Of a stretch of 64,000 nt of DNA, positions 54,340 to 64,000 are shown piece after piece. How positions within the stretch are numbered: the stretch's first letter is position 1; each line of letters starts with the position of its first letter. The position numbers were made by a program, and so were the translations under genes. The DNA is taken from NCBI GenBank assembly GCA_030710605.1, contig CP092871.1, positions 66,111,887-66,175,886 on the forward strand. The letters run 5' to 3'. The notes under the pieces were generated by a model. The model did not search any database. It was not told where the DNA came from and saw only the letters and a list, made by a program, of their open reading frames with translations. Source of the DNA: Cordylochernes scorpioides (taxonomy: Eukaryota; Arthropoda; Arachnida; Pseudoscorpiones; Chernetidae).

Positions 54340-55330
54340 ACTTCAGTGCAAGAAAATGAGAAGTCGACCGAGGACTTCATTCAGCAAAGAAGTTGCCCTG
54401 AAAACCTCTGGGAGACTGACAAGGACGAATATGTACTGGACAGACACAATATGGAGAATCCCCTGTAGGATTAGTTTCGGATATGGACTCCAATTCACAA
54501 CCCAAAGTTTACCTCGGTTACTGGTAAGTGAAATGACAGAGGAGGGAGCCGTTAGTTTTCTTTCCAGCAATAGCTCTTTTCGACATTCTGCCACCACAAT
54601 TGCGTCATTAGGGATGTCACGACTTACAACTTCTTTGGTCTTACAATTTTACCGTTGGCTACTCGTAATGTTACATCAGTTTCGGCAAACATTATTTATT
54701 CTAGTTTAAGTCTGAAACTCTCAGATATCACAGAATATGAGGCTCCTGAGTCGACAAGGGTATGCGTCATTTTCCCTTCTATTTTAATGTCTATGTAATT
54801 TTCTTTTAATTCTAATGTAGTCGACAAGGGAGGATTTCTAAATTTTGCGGCCTTACCTCCAAAATAGGACTTATCTTCTAGTTTTCCTGACGGGAACGGC
54901 GAGGCAATTGGCTGGATCTCCTAGCAGATGACGAAAATTGCCCGTTACGAAAAGGGTTTGGGGAAGGGCTTCGATAGCGGCTTGCATTTTTTGAACATCA
55001 TCATTTTGCTCTTGGAAATCGGATCTAGCGTTATAGAACGTCCTTGGTTCTTGTCTTTTTTTGGTAGTATTGGTTTCGCCTTTCTTCGTTTTGTCTCTGT
55101 CTATCACGGCAGTAGCGGACGACGTGACCACGGCGTCCGCAGTGGAAACAGATCGGCTTTCCTTCCGTGATTCGCCATTCGTTTGTTTCGCGTCTTCCTC
55201 CTTGTTTTCGGTAAAGAGGTTCAGGATGCGATCGTATCGTTTGGGCCACGTATCTAGTATTAAGAAACTGTCGGGGTCATTCTTTCTGTGGGGGGACTTC
55301 TCCTAGGCTTTGAGATTGGCGCCAGTGTTG
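54340..55330 (-). pseudogene. Second Ty3/gypsy: gag zinc knuckle and protease, minus strand
   Basis: The frame 55249-55031 carries CFHCGRRGHVVRYC, a complete CCHC knuckle. About 54790-54720, read on the minus strand, gives LVDSGASYSVI, the aspartic protease core (DSG), followed by VTLRVANGK. The frame 54597-54343 continues with ECRKELLLE-like sequence in the position of the protease end. Frames shift repeatedly. It has the opposite orientation to the neighbouring gypsy at 46-53 kb and higher GC. Confidence 0.82.
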
Positions 55331-55559
55331 GGGCACGTTTTTTGTAACCATACCCCAACAGAAGGCGTATGTATAATCAAATCAAATGGATACATGGCTT
55401 CCCTCCCACATAGACTTACAGACCATCTTTTTGCCCAGAAACCTAGACAATTGATGACACCAGACTTCCATGCCGATGCCTGGTGAAGGAAACACCAGTG
55501 ACATCCAGGGACATCCGCGCTGGAAGCTGCTGTTCCATATGTACATATATTCCCCTCAC

Positions 55560-56160
55560 CAAAAATTTAGGTAAAGGTGACTAGAAAAAAAAATGGAGAA
55601 GGAAGATCTCTAAAGGACTGAACCTTATAAAATATCCTTCCCGAGAAAGGAAAGCGTTATATTACAGTTCAAGTGAAAAGGGGCCTGTGTCGATTTTTAG
55701 CTAAGACGGAGGGGGGGCGATATATATATACCGTCCCGAGAAAAGGGGAGGATGGTATTTCAATCCATGTGGAAGGGGGGGCCTGGCGTCTGAAATTTTA
55801 CACTATCGCCGTAGCTGTTTCTCTCTTTAGATTTTTTTGTTTTGGTAATACTATATGTTCTATTTCGATGGGAGAGGCCTGGGGCGTCTATGAAATTGAT
55901 ACTGGAGCCGTTGGCCATTTTGATTGGTGTTTCTTTCGGCGAATGAAAATGCCAGCCAATAGAAACTTTGGCTCGGCAGCGAATGGAAACGGGGAGAGAC
56001 ATGAATAAAAGAGGGTTTCTTGGCCAAAAGGCAGATTGGACCGGAGTCGCTCAGTGAGAAGGACGATTTTAGTCGGGCCTGAGACGTAGAGGAGACCAGA
56101 CCTTGCCGCCGCTTTCGAGAGAAGGTAAGCCCCTCGCCATTATGGTTTAGCCCCCCCCCC
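55560..56160 (+). promoter_or_regulatory. GC-rich promoter-like block with splice donor
   Basis: G-rich and CpG-containing DNA with GAATAAAAGAGG (TATA-like, about 56003), GTCGCTCAGTGAG (initiator-like, about 56047) and a purine-rich leader ending GAGAGAAGGTAAGC (splice donor, about 56122). It could be a solo LTR/promoter of an LTR element or a host gene's first non-coding exon. The 111-residue open frame 55673-56008 shows no known domain and is not called. Confidence 0.4.
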
Positions 56161-56380
56161 CTTTTATTTTTCGAACAGAAGCTAATCTATTTAGATTCTG
56201 AATGGGCCCTAAAGGGCTTTAAGTGACTTAAAAAGGAGTGTTAGGGTTCGTATATTTTGTCCCGCTAGAATAGATGGAGATCTAGGTTTCCCCCCCCCCC
56301 CTTTTTTTGTGTAGTAACCAACCTAGATTTCGCATGGGCCCTAAAGGGCTATAAAGTAACTTCAGGTCACCTCTATCTAA
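56130..56380 (+). repeat. Diverged tandem duplication (~140 bp)
   Basis: A poly-C/poly-T tract followed by AATGGGCCCTAAAGGGCTTTAA-type sequence (about 56150-56235) is repeated as poly-C/poly-T and ATGGGCCCTAAAGGGCTATA (about 56290-56360). GGGCCCTAAAGGGC itself can pair as a short hairpin. Confidence 0.75.
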
Positions 56381-57394
56381 ATTTTACTATGTAAATAGCA
56401 TATCTCGTCAGTATAGACATGTTCCCAAATTTTAATTTATTTAAATAAATATCTAGAGAAATTTTCTTGTTTCCTCTCATACATATTTCATTCCTTTTGC
56501 TTTATGGTACTACCCCCACACCTTAAATGTTTGTACTTTTATGTGTTTCAGTGTGTTATTCCATCATATTTACCATTATACCATATTTAATGATCTCTTG
56601 GGCTATTATTACGCTGTTGGGAGGGTACGGCATGATGCAACAGATTTGTATGTTTGACTATTGTTTGTGTTATTTGGGCTATAAAAAAAGGCCTTAATAT
56701 AGGTTGTCTGATGAAATTGTATACTAGTGTCGTAGCTGTTTCCATCTTTAGACCTTTATTCTGATAATATTATATGCTCGATCCCTGCTTTAGCTCAACT
56801 CTTAATCAATTACAGAGTTCCCCCCCTTTTTTTTTTTTGTTCATCCTGTTTGCACAAATTGCATTACATGTGATGATGTAAAGACATATGTCGATAGTGC
56901 ATCATTGACAGCTGTGCTTCTATTATACAACATTAAGGTCTTGCTGCGGGTTATATACATGGGGTTGTTGGCCTAAATTGCTATATATATATATACTTAA
57001 GTAAGGAAACTTTAATGGGTCACATCGTGTATCCTCCCTTTTCATTTATCCAAAACCGGGAACGCAACAATGTCGCCCGCCGCGGGGCTCGAATTTAGTA
57101 TATGTTTCATCCCCTATACTTTAGAAATATATACCTAATGAAAAGCCATACTATTTTTAAGTATTGGTGAAGTAGTCCACGCATCCTGAGATTAACAGTC
57201 TATTATAAATCGTGAATTTTAATTTATGCTTTCCGTTTCACTGGCATTTTATCAGGCAATGAAAGTTATGTTGAGGCGGTGTATACCGCATCTCTCGCCG
57301 CTGTCTTTTACGATTCACATTGTTTGTGGCAAAACCTTAATATTATCATTGATTTCTGATATCAAAGTAAAACGTTTATGGGGATGAGTATCTT
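56381..57394. other. AT-rich spacer
   Basis: No gene recognised. The left boundary of the minus-strand Penelope-like element probably lies in this stretch. A TA microsatellite occurs at about 56983-56996. Confidence 0.4.
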
Positions 57395-58330
57395 TTATTC
57401 TGGTCTTCTCAAGCTTTCGAGCTTGTCCGCCCTTCTACAGGAGAAACATATACAATATATCAAGAAAATATAACGTCGCCTGATGCTAAAACTATTATGA
57501 TCCTATCTACATATATATATATATACATTAGGAAGTTTTGCATATTATTTGTTTTCTTAAGACACTTTTTTTTTATTAAGGTATTTATACATATTCTACT
57601 ATTGTTTGCTATATTCTATGAATTATCTTATAGGTTAGAAATTCTATTATTTAAGTAGTTTTATAATAGTTATTGGCTATTACATATAAGTTACTTATAT
57701 TATTGTTGATATTATTAGCTGGTACTAGGATATATTGTGTTATATGTTTCGGGCAAATCTATTTTCTATTAATGCTATTGTGTTTTCTGAATAATAGAGA
57801 ATCAATTATAAGCCTTGATATTTGCTGTTTATGTTATTGTAATGTATTCTAGGTTCTCCTAATGCGAAAGTGTGACCTGTTCCTTTGCAGTATTGGAAAA
57901 TTAGAGACCTATTATCTTGATTAATAACGTTGCGTCTATGTTCATATATTCTATTGCTGACTCTCCTTCCTGTCTCCCCTGCGTATTTGGCTTGGCAGCT
58001 GTTACACTCTACGGAATATATTGCCTTTTATTCTCTGTTTTGGTTAGTGGGTTTTATGATAGTAGGATTATTTTTAGATAGTGGACTTTTATGGTGGAGC
58101 CTACGTTAGGGGAATTACAGTAATATGTTTGGATGCCAGAGTTTCTTAAGTAGTTGGCTATTGTTATAGATGTTTGTGAGTATGGAATGTAACATATCGC
58201 CCTATAGATATTTTGTGGTTTTGTTTATTGGGTTATTGATAGTTATACTTTTGTGGAAATGTTGTAATATAAAGGTGGTTTGGTATCCTGCTTGCTGGAC
58301 ATTATTTATAATGTTCTGTGTCTCAATCAT
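57395..58330 (-). mobile_element. Penelope-like element, minus strand, decayed
   Basis: Read on the minus strand: a region with ICYIPYSQTSITIANYLRNSG (about 58200-58140), a connector, then a GIY-YIG domain (58040-57670), and at 57409-57443 the terminal phrase CTCCTGTAGAAGGGCGGACA followed by AGCTCGAAAGCTTGAG. The same end occurs in the PLE at 2443-3043. RT core motifs are missing. Stops and frameshifts are present. Confidence 0.85.
57670..58110 (-). pseudogene. GIY-YIG endonuclease of the second PLE
   Basis: The minus-strand translation gives KAIYSVECNSCQAKYAGETG, then RRVSNRIYEHRRNV and IFQYCKGTGHTFALGE, with ALIENRFARN near the end. The C-x2-C pair, the YAGET (YIG) segment and the R..EH residues are present. 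One internal stop lies in the KYQGL*LIL stretch, and a TAA precedes KAIYS. Confidence 0.88.
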
Positions 58331-60855
58331 TTTGAATTCTGTTGCGAGCACCATTGATTACAATTTCTTTATTTTACTTTCTCAAATTATTATATACAGT
58401 ATGAGAAATGAGGTTGGATTGCCATGGTTCAAATTTAGAACGGTGATCAGTGTTTTACAGTAGTCTACTGAAATGACTTAGCATTTTTTTTTTCATCATA
58501 GCTCTGATATAATTTCTCACAGCAGAGGTGAGTTCTGATAAATATTGCTGGATACAAATATCTTAACTTCATTTTAATAGCGCTTTCTATCAAATCATAC
58601 TAGCCTGTGCATCCAGATTAGGGCTAACATGCTGAATGATAGTTAATCGATTTTATTTTTTTAACGCATAGTGGATTGGGAGAGTGGCAGATATATGAGC
58701 CTTAAGGTGAAAATAGAATTGAAGATCCAGTTAGCGTACCCGTGAAGAGAGAAGTTTGATCACCATAAAAAGACGCGTCAGGCAACCGACTTTTTTTTTC
58801 ATGATGCCTCCAACTGCATATGATCTTAAATATCCTGTATACACTCTGACAAGGGAAGGTTATCCTGAATTGACAAATGTATAATTTTTGTCTTTAGTAG
58901 AGATTTCCAAGATTCTATTTCTGAAACATTTTTTTTTTTGGATGAAGACAAATAAAACCATCTTGATAGTATTGAATTTTACAGTAAATATTTGCCAGCA
59001 GAAGGCATGATGAGATTACATGAAATTTAAACCAGTTATATGCTTAGTATGTTTCTTCAGCTATAATTTGACACAGTCATCAAATGAAGAAATGGGCAGT
59101 AAGCCATATCTTGATGCTGAACACTTCTGTGTCAGGAAGGTGTAGTTAGTCTGTTTAATGAGAATTTCAATAATCATCGAAATTTAGCAGATTATCATTG
59201 GGGATTTGAACAACTGTCTTGAAAATTTTTGAACAGCCTGAGTAGATAAAGGAATCCTGGAGTTAGAGTGGAGAATTAGTAGTACAGACTGACCACTCGA
59301 CGCAGATAACTCTAGGGAACAATTATTGTGTTAATCCGCCGTATACAAGAAGAACATTGATTCTCAGGATATTCGATAGGCAGAATTTAGAGAATTGATA
59401 AGGTCATGGTTAAAGTTTACACAGGCATATGGGAGTAAAGACAGTGATTTAAACAAGATAAGAGGCAGCCTTGTGTCTTAAATACTTTCAGTGGAAGCAG
59501 ATGCCACTGCAAATATTCAGGTCTAATAATTTCCAAATTTGAAGTCATGCATGACGGGTTAGCACGGGATTGACGCCTGAACTGGCTTTCACTGGGATTA
59601 ATCGAGCTTGCGAAAGAACTAGAAGAAGTGTGACATGTCACGCCACTGTACTAAATTAATAATTGAGAAGATTTATGTTGAGCCAACTGAAATTAGTAAA
59701 GAATTAAGAGATTAAGGCCTTATTCTTTGAGTTTTACACTAATTTCAATTACGCGATATGGACGGCGTTATAAGTTGGGTGGAAATGATTCGGCCGCAAT
59801 GGGATGGTCTCCTGGAGGTGGTACGATCAAATACTACTTATTGAATGCCGGGCGGGATCGCATGAAGCATTAAATGACATCAAGAAATGCTTAAAGAAAC
59901 ACCCTAGAAGATTGGGGATCGACAAAAATGACGACATGGAAAATGCTCAACATTGTACATTGGCAGCAAAATGATATCTTGCTATTGTATGGACGACCAC
60001 TCCTTCCTGAAATGTGCAGCGGATGTTAGTCCCAGAATTAGGTCCTTTGAGGCGACACTTTCCTTTGCAGATGACATAAAGACGCATGACAAAACAGCAC
60101 ATGAGCATTTAAACTAACTTCAATTCCTGCCATTAATTAATTTAGTTGACCAATAGCTATAGAACCGCTGGAGACCTCCATACCCTGTGTGAATATTTTA
60201 GTGAGAAATGAGCGATTCAATTCTATGAGCCATGAGGTATCCTGTAAGATCAGAGCTGTACCCCATTCAATTTTTTTTATAGTAGCCAGTGCGAGATATT
60301 TCCAGAATGTTTGTTTCTTTTTTTCTAACTGTCATATAATTCGGAAACTAGAAAACTACACTATTTTGATACAGTTTACATCTAGCATCCATGTGAACTC
60401 AATATGACTATTGAACGTAGATTGTAGATTAATGAGCGAGCCAACCTAAAGAGAACGAGTTTAATAGGCTTACAATCAGTAGTTGAAACAGACTATTCGC
60501 ACAATTTTGTTATGTTCTCCCTCTAGCTGATCTATGATATTATAGATTTTTTTTTAACAAGGTGACTACCCCGTCGAGTGTATATGAAGGTATAAAGGTT
60601 TAAAGGTCATAGGCTGTTGGAATAATAATACACTAGTAATAATTATAGTTCATTCTGATGTACAGTAGAGGCAGTGAGAACAGCGCCTCTACCATCATGG
60701 CTAGTTAGTTTCAATACACCCAGAAAGAGCATTGATCTAAGATTACTATCCACCCACATGGATGAACATGTACCTCTCCCATTTCTTTTCCCTTTTGGGC
60801 CATGAACCCATCTTTCACCCCTCGGTTCCCTGCCCCCATTAATACATGAGATTCT
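58331..60855. other. Decayed sequence upstream of the gypsy integrase
   Basis: Where gag-pol of the third gypsy element should lie I find no convincing RT, RNase H or protease motif. Isolated phrases such as ALNDIKKCLKKHPRR near 59860 are suggestive of pol-like coding but cannot be assigned. No host gene is seen. Confidence 0.4.
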
Positions 60856-60859
60856 CTAT

Positions 60860-61630
60860 CAATTCTCTGTTGTGTCTAGAGACAACACTATCAATAGATT
60901 AGCTATCAGAACCACTGAACATTCTAGTACAGGATTTACGCCAGCGAAACTCGTCTTCGGACATGAGCTGAGGCTTCCGCAACCTTTTCAGGAAGCGGGA
61001 CAAAGTCCTGTAAGCGAAGATTTGATTGCTCAAACGGCAGCCTTCTACGAGCGGGAACTAACAGAGGAGGTCGAGAAGATATGAGAGGTGGTAAGGCAAA
61101 CCTACTTGAATGAGCAGGAAGAAGCTAGGATTAAGTTCGAAAACAAAAGGCTGAGAACTTTCAATAACGGGGACTTAGTCCTAGTGGAGAGAATGCATGA
61201 GACGAAGGGGCGTCACAAATTTGAGCCAAGGTATGGGGGTCCATATGAGGTACTAAGAAAAGCTGGTGATACTGTATATCTCTTGAAGAATCTAGAAACT
61301 GGGAATTTGGATAAATACCATATAGATAGGTTAAAACAATACCATATACCAATTAGGATTTTCCCCACAGAGGAGGAGGAAACTAGTGATGGTAATTCAA
61401 GTCAAGGTTCCAGTGATGAAGATCATTGGATTCATCTTACAGGTCCAGCTTATCTCCCTAATAGGTCCGTTAATGTAGTGGTTCCACAAGGGGTGACAAC
61501 CAGAGCGAACTCAGAAGTAATGAGACGAGGGGAAGTTGACAGAGTTAGTGTGAACAGTTTAACCTTACGCAGGTCTACAAGGGTGAAAAGGCCCACACAG
61601 TGTAAATTCTGCTTAGACTGTCGCCACTAA
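60860..61630 (+). pseudogene. Third Ty3/gypsy: integrase C-terminus and tail
   Basis: The frame 60872-61084 gives NTINRLAIRTTEHSSTGFTP, AKLVFGHELRLP, the end of the integrase core. A TGA interrupts, and 61088-61630 (180 codons) carries FNNGDLVLVERMH and YGGPYEVLRKAGDTVYLL, the GPY/F module. An acidic EEEETSDGNSSQGSSDED linker and a basic tail RRSTRVKRPTQCKFCLDC follow. The tail matches the remnant in LTR copy 2. Only one stop breaks the visible part, so it is fairly young. Confidence 0.92.
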
Positions 61631-63400
61631 CTAGGATTTTGGAGTGTGTACGGAGAATCAGCTCGATAGAATGAGAAGTTTAGAGATTTCAACCTTTTTT
61701 TTTTTCATTTAAAAACCTTTTTTTTTTTTAGTAGAACTTCATTAGGATTCCTTTTTTTTTTATACAAACTATTTCTTGTTAAAACCCGAGTTTCAAAGAC
61801 CAATGAGAATAATGTATACCATTGTGAATTAACTATTTAGTGTAAATCTGAAATTTTAGTTATTATCAGGAGTAATAGGTGAAGGAAGGTGTAGGAAATC
61901 ACAACTTAGAGGGGGGCTATGTCTAAAACAACAAACCTAATAGGCATCCTATGGCTTGTGTTGGGTAATTCAGAAACCCTATAATCCCTGGCCTTCAGGT
62001 AGTAGCTTTGAAATAGGTTTCTAATGAGGACATGAAAGGTCAATCTTTCAGAGTAAAGTTGTGAAGTATAGGGACCCTAAGCCAGGGGTAGAAGTTAAGT
62101 AGGCCCAGACCGTAGTCGATCCTCGGAAAGCACTTGAGAATGTTAGTGTTGGGTAGTGAATCGTAAACCCTATAAATCCATCTTTCAATAGAGTGTTGAG
62201 GTCGGACTACTGCAAAGGGGACAGACGCAAGATGAAGTAGGAAGAAAGTGACTTCACCCACGGTGGCTAGGGGAGTGACTCAATTCCGCTTTTATGAGGT
62301 GTCACGTTTAATGGTCCTTTATTCGCCATTATAATTTGTGAGTGTCTTTATAGAATTGTCGTGAATAGTCACTTAGTGTCAAAGCAAGGGCAGTTTTTGA
62401 AATTACATTTTTTTAGGTAGGTTAGCTTTCAGATTATTTAGAATTGTTAACCATTTTATTAACAATCATTTATCGAGTATAAAGCATTAGTATATATAGA
62501 GTTTGTATGAGGCATTTATTTAAGTCAATAGGGCTTTAGTCCCCACTTTGTTCTAATTAGAAAACTTTATTTGATTTCACATTAGTCCTGGAATTTAGAA
62601 ATTGTTAGGGTTTATTTGATAGAGATTATTGAGTGTTTTGGCGTCTATAGCAGTTTTTAACTTTAGAATGAATGCCCACAGTGACTGAATTTTTTTATGT
62701 TGTATGAATGTGAAGTGGAATAAATGATGAGAAGGTTAAAAAACTAGTATACTGTTAGACCAAAATTGCTTTAGAGTAGTGTTAGGGAATTTAATAGGTT
62801 CAATTTTCAATTTTGATTTCTTTATTTGTTAGGAACGATAGCCTCACAGGACAACTACAACTCTATCTAGTTAGAAAATATCCGCTCCCTTTTGTTAGGT
62901 CCCTCGTTAGGGGGTATAATTTCCCTTTGATTTTCTTTTATCTTAGTTTAGCTTGAATTCTAAGGATTGTGGATAAATGATCCCTATCCCGACCCTCAGA
63001 CTTGGAGATAGTGGGAGGCAGGGATCAAGCCGACAGCCCACTCACCTCCTCCTCGCAAGAGGAAGCGAAGAGGTATAGATTGAATTTTATGCAGGATGGG
63101 GGATTTGTTTTAGCCATGCCGTATAGCCTGGGGTATAACGGCGCGACCTTGGGTAACCGATCTGACACCGTAGTTTCGACGCTTTTAGCGTGGCTGGAGC
63201 GAGGTTGTTGCAGACGGGAGGTCCTGTAAGATTGGCAAGTAGGCAGAGATTGCCCAGTTATTCTAGACGAAGTGTTTCCGTCTATTGAATTTTTTTTGGT
63301 ACCAGTTTGATCCCCCATAGCTAGCGGAAGTTTCTTCTAATAAAGGATTCGCCCTGCCATACGTTTTGTTGGAATGAATTCGAGCATAAGACCGATTCGA
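61631..63400 (+). other. Long 3' non-coding region of the third gypsy
   Basis: From about 62280 to 62940 it parallels copy 1 30200-30850 and copy 2 43560-44180: AGGTAGGTTAGCTTTCAG, GTTTGTATGAGGCATT, TGTTAGACCAAA, AGTGTTAGGGAATTTAATAG, GATAGCCTCACAGGACAA and TTTTGTTAGG. About 61920-62190 has two diverged copies of a TGTTGGGTA...AAACCCTATAA segment. No gene. The 3' LTR is expected beyond the window's right end. Confidence 0.75.
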
Positions 63401-64000
63401 GAGACAGAATAAGTAATTATTAGGACCTGCAACGAGTTTAGACTCGTTCCATGATAGGATAAGATTTTAAAGTATTAGTTAACTATAAGGACCGCGAACG
63501 AGACGCCAGAACGAGCCAATGAGTCAAAGTTTTAGAAGTGTTGTATTGAGGACAGTAGAATTAAGAGCAGTTATACAGGGAGTAGAATTCTGAAGGAATT
63601 TGTAAAAGAACCAAAATTTCAGATTAATAAAATTCAAATTTATAAGATGTAGATTTATAGGGTTCAGGTCAATGATTAGGGAGTATATTGGTAGATGAAA
63701 GTAATATGAATTTCTTGGAAGGGGGAGGTAGCTGAACTGTACACACCCCAGAGACAAGGTAAACGGAGTCACAAACAAAATGGGAGAAGTTGATTAGTTT
63801 CTCTGTCAAACAGAGAGCTTTCTTCATACGGTTGTCACCCTAGATTTAAATGGACTGAGTAGTTTAATAGAGGTCTGGGCTATGTTCCATTTGACCAAGA
63901 TTCTAAATGACGTACCTATCTGGGTTGAGAGAGTATTGTAATTTGAGGAATCTAACACATAAGAGAAAACACACCCTCCAGTAGGATCGGGATAGACGAA
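63401..64000. other. Window end, no gene recognised
   Basis: Continues without recognisable coding, and probably remains inside the long 3' non-coding region of the gypsy element. The open frame at 63524-63778 on the minus strand has low complexity (repeated NLHLINLNFINL) and is not supported. Confidence 0.45.

Noticed and set aside
55318-55338. TGGCGCCAGTGTTGGGGCAC as a primer-binding site
   Set aside because: It lies within the minus-strand gag-like frames, no LTR end precedes it, and the match to a tRNA end is only partial.
55673-56008. A 111-residue plus-strand protein
   Set aside because: No domain, low-complexity G-rich composition, and it overlaps promoter-like signals. Treated as chance.
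59760-60110. An envelope-like or pol-like gene upstream of the integrase
   Set aside because: Fragments in three frames look vaguely coding, but no motif could be matched, so no call is made.
63002-63318. Overlapping 75- and 97-residue frames on opposite strands
   Set aside because: They lie in the inferred non-coding 3' region of the gypsy element, and no shared frame is visible in the related LTR copies.

Overview
This is eukaryotic, AT-rich, intron-scale DNA from an invertebrate animal, most likely an arthropod (inferred from the element mix and from tRNA-Lys-type primer sites; the species cannot be named). Almost all recognisable content is transposable elements, deeply nested. One host exon is convincing: the first coding exon of a CREB-regulated transcription coactivator (CRTC/TORC) on the minus strand at 24372-24482.

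Layout. 1-8 kb: a Tigger-type non-autonomous DNA element broken by a truncated Penelope-like element (13-bp target duplication) and by a complete 4.6-kb non-LTR retrotransposon (14-bp target duplication) whose first ORF carries a 2A-like NPGP motif. 9-15 kb: a small Tigger-type MITE, then a 3.7-kb Tigger transposon with a decayed DDE transposase and a nested, internally deleted piggyBac element; a nearby paralogous copy keeps the empty TTAA site. 15-19 kb: a 43-bp satellite array invaded by a retroposon and a MITE, a 172-bp-arm inverted repeat, and more Tigger MITEs. 19-24 kb: a Helitron, foldback elements and AT-rich DNA, then the CRTC exon.

25-46 kb holds the most unusual content: two complete copies of one large LTR element that has almost no coding capacity. 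Copy 1 is 25245-33277 with 848/846-bp LTRs and TSD TCTT. Copy 2 is 34696-46260 with 866/860-bp LTRs and TSD CAGG. Both have TG...CA LTR ends, and a tRNA-Lys-like primer site is clear in copy 2. Copy 2 contains two Helitrons, three tRNA-headed SINE units and a perfect 149-bp-arm palindrome, and it keeps a small remnant of a pol C-terminus. The same tail motif and homologous 3' non-coding DNA follow an integrase remnant at 60.8-63 kb, which points to the coding-capable parent family.

46-53 kb continues a decayed Ty3/gypsy element whose gag was split by copy 2 and whose pol was later hit by a Tc1 element, a mariner element (itself carrying a tRNA-derived SINE) and a SINE-like retroposon. 53-58 kb has a minus-strand gypsy gag-protease remnant, a GC-rich promoter-like block and a second Penelope-like element. 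58-64 kb is the integrase end of the third gypsy element and its long 3' non-coding region.

No intact autonomous element and no complete host gene is visible. The window appears to be the 5' part and upstream flank of a CRTC gene with a repeat-filled region around it.
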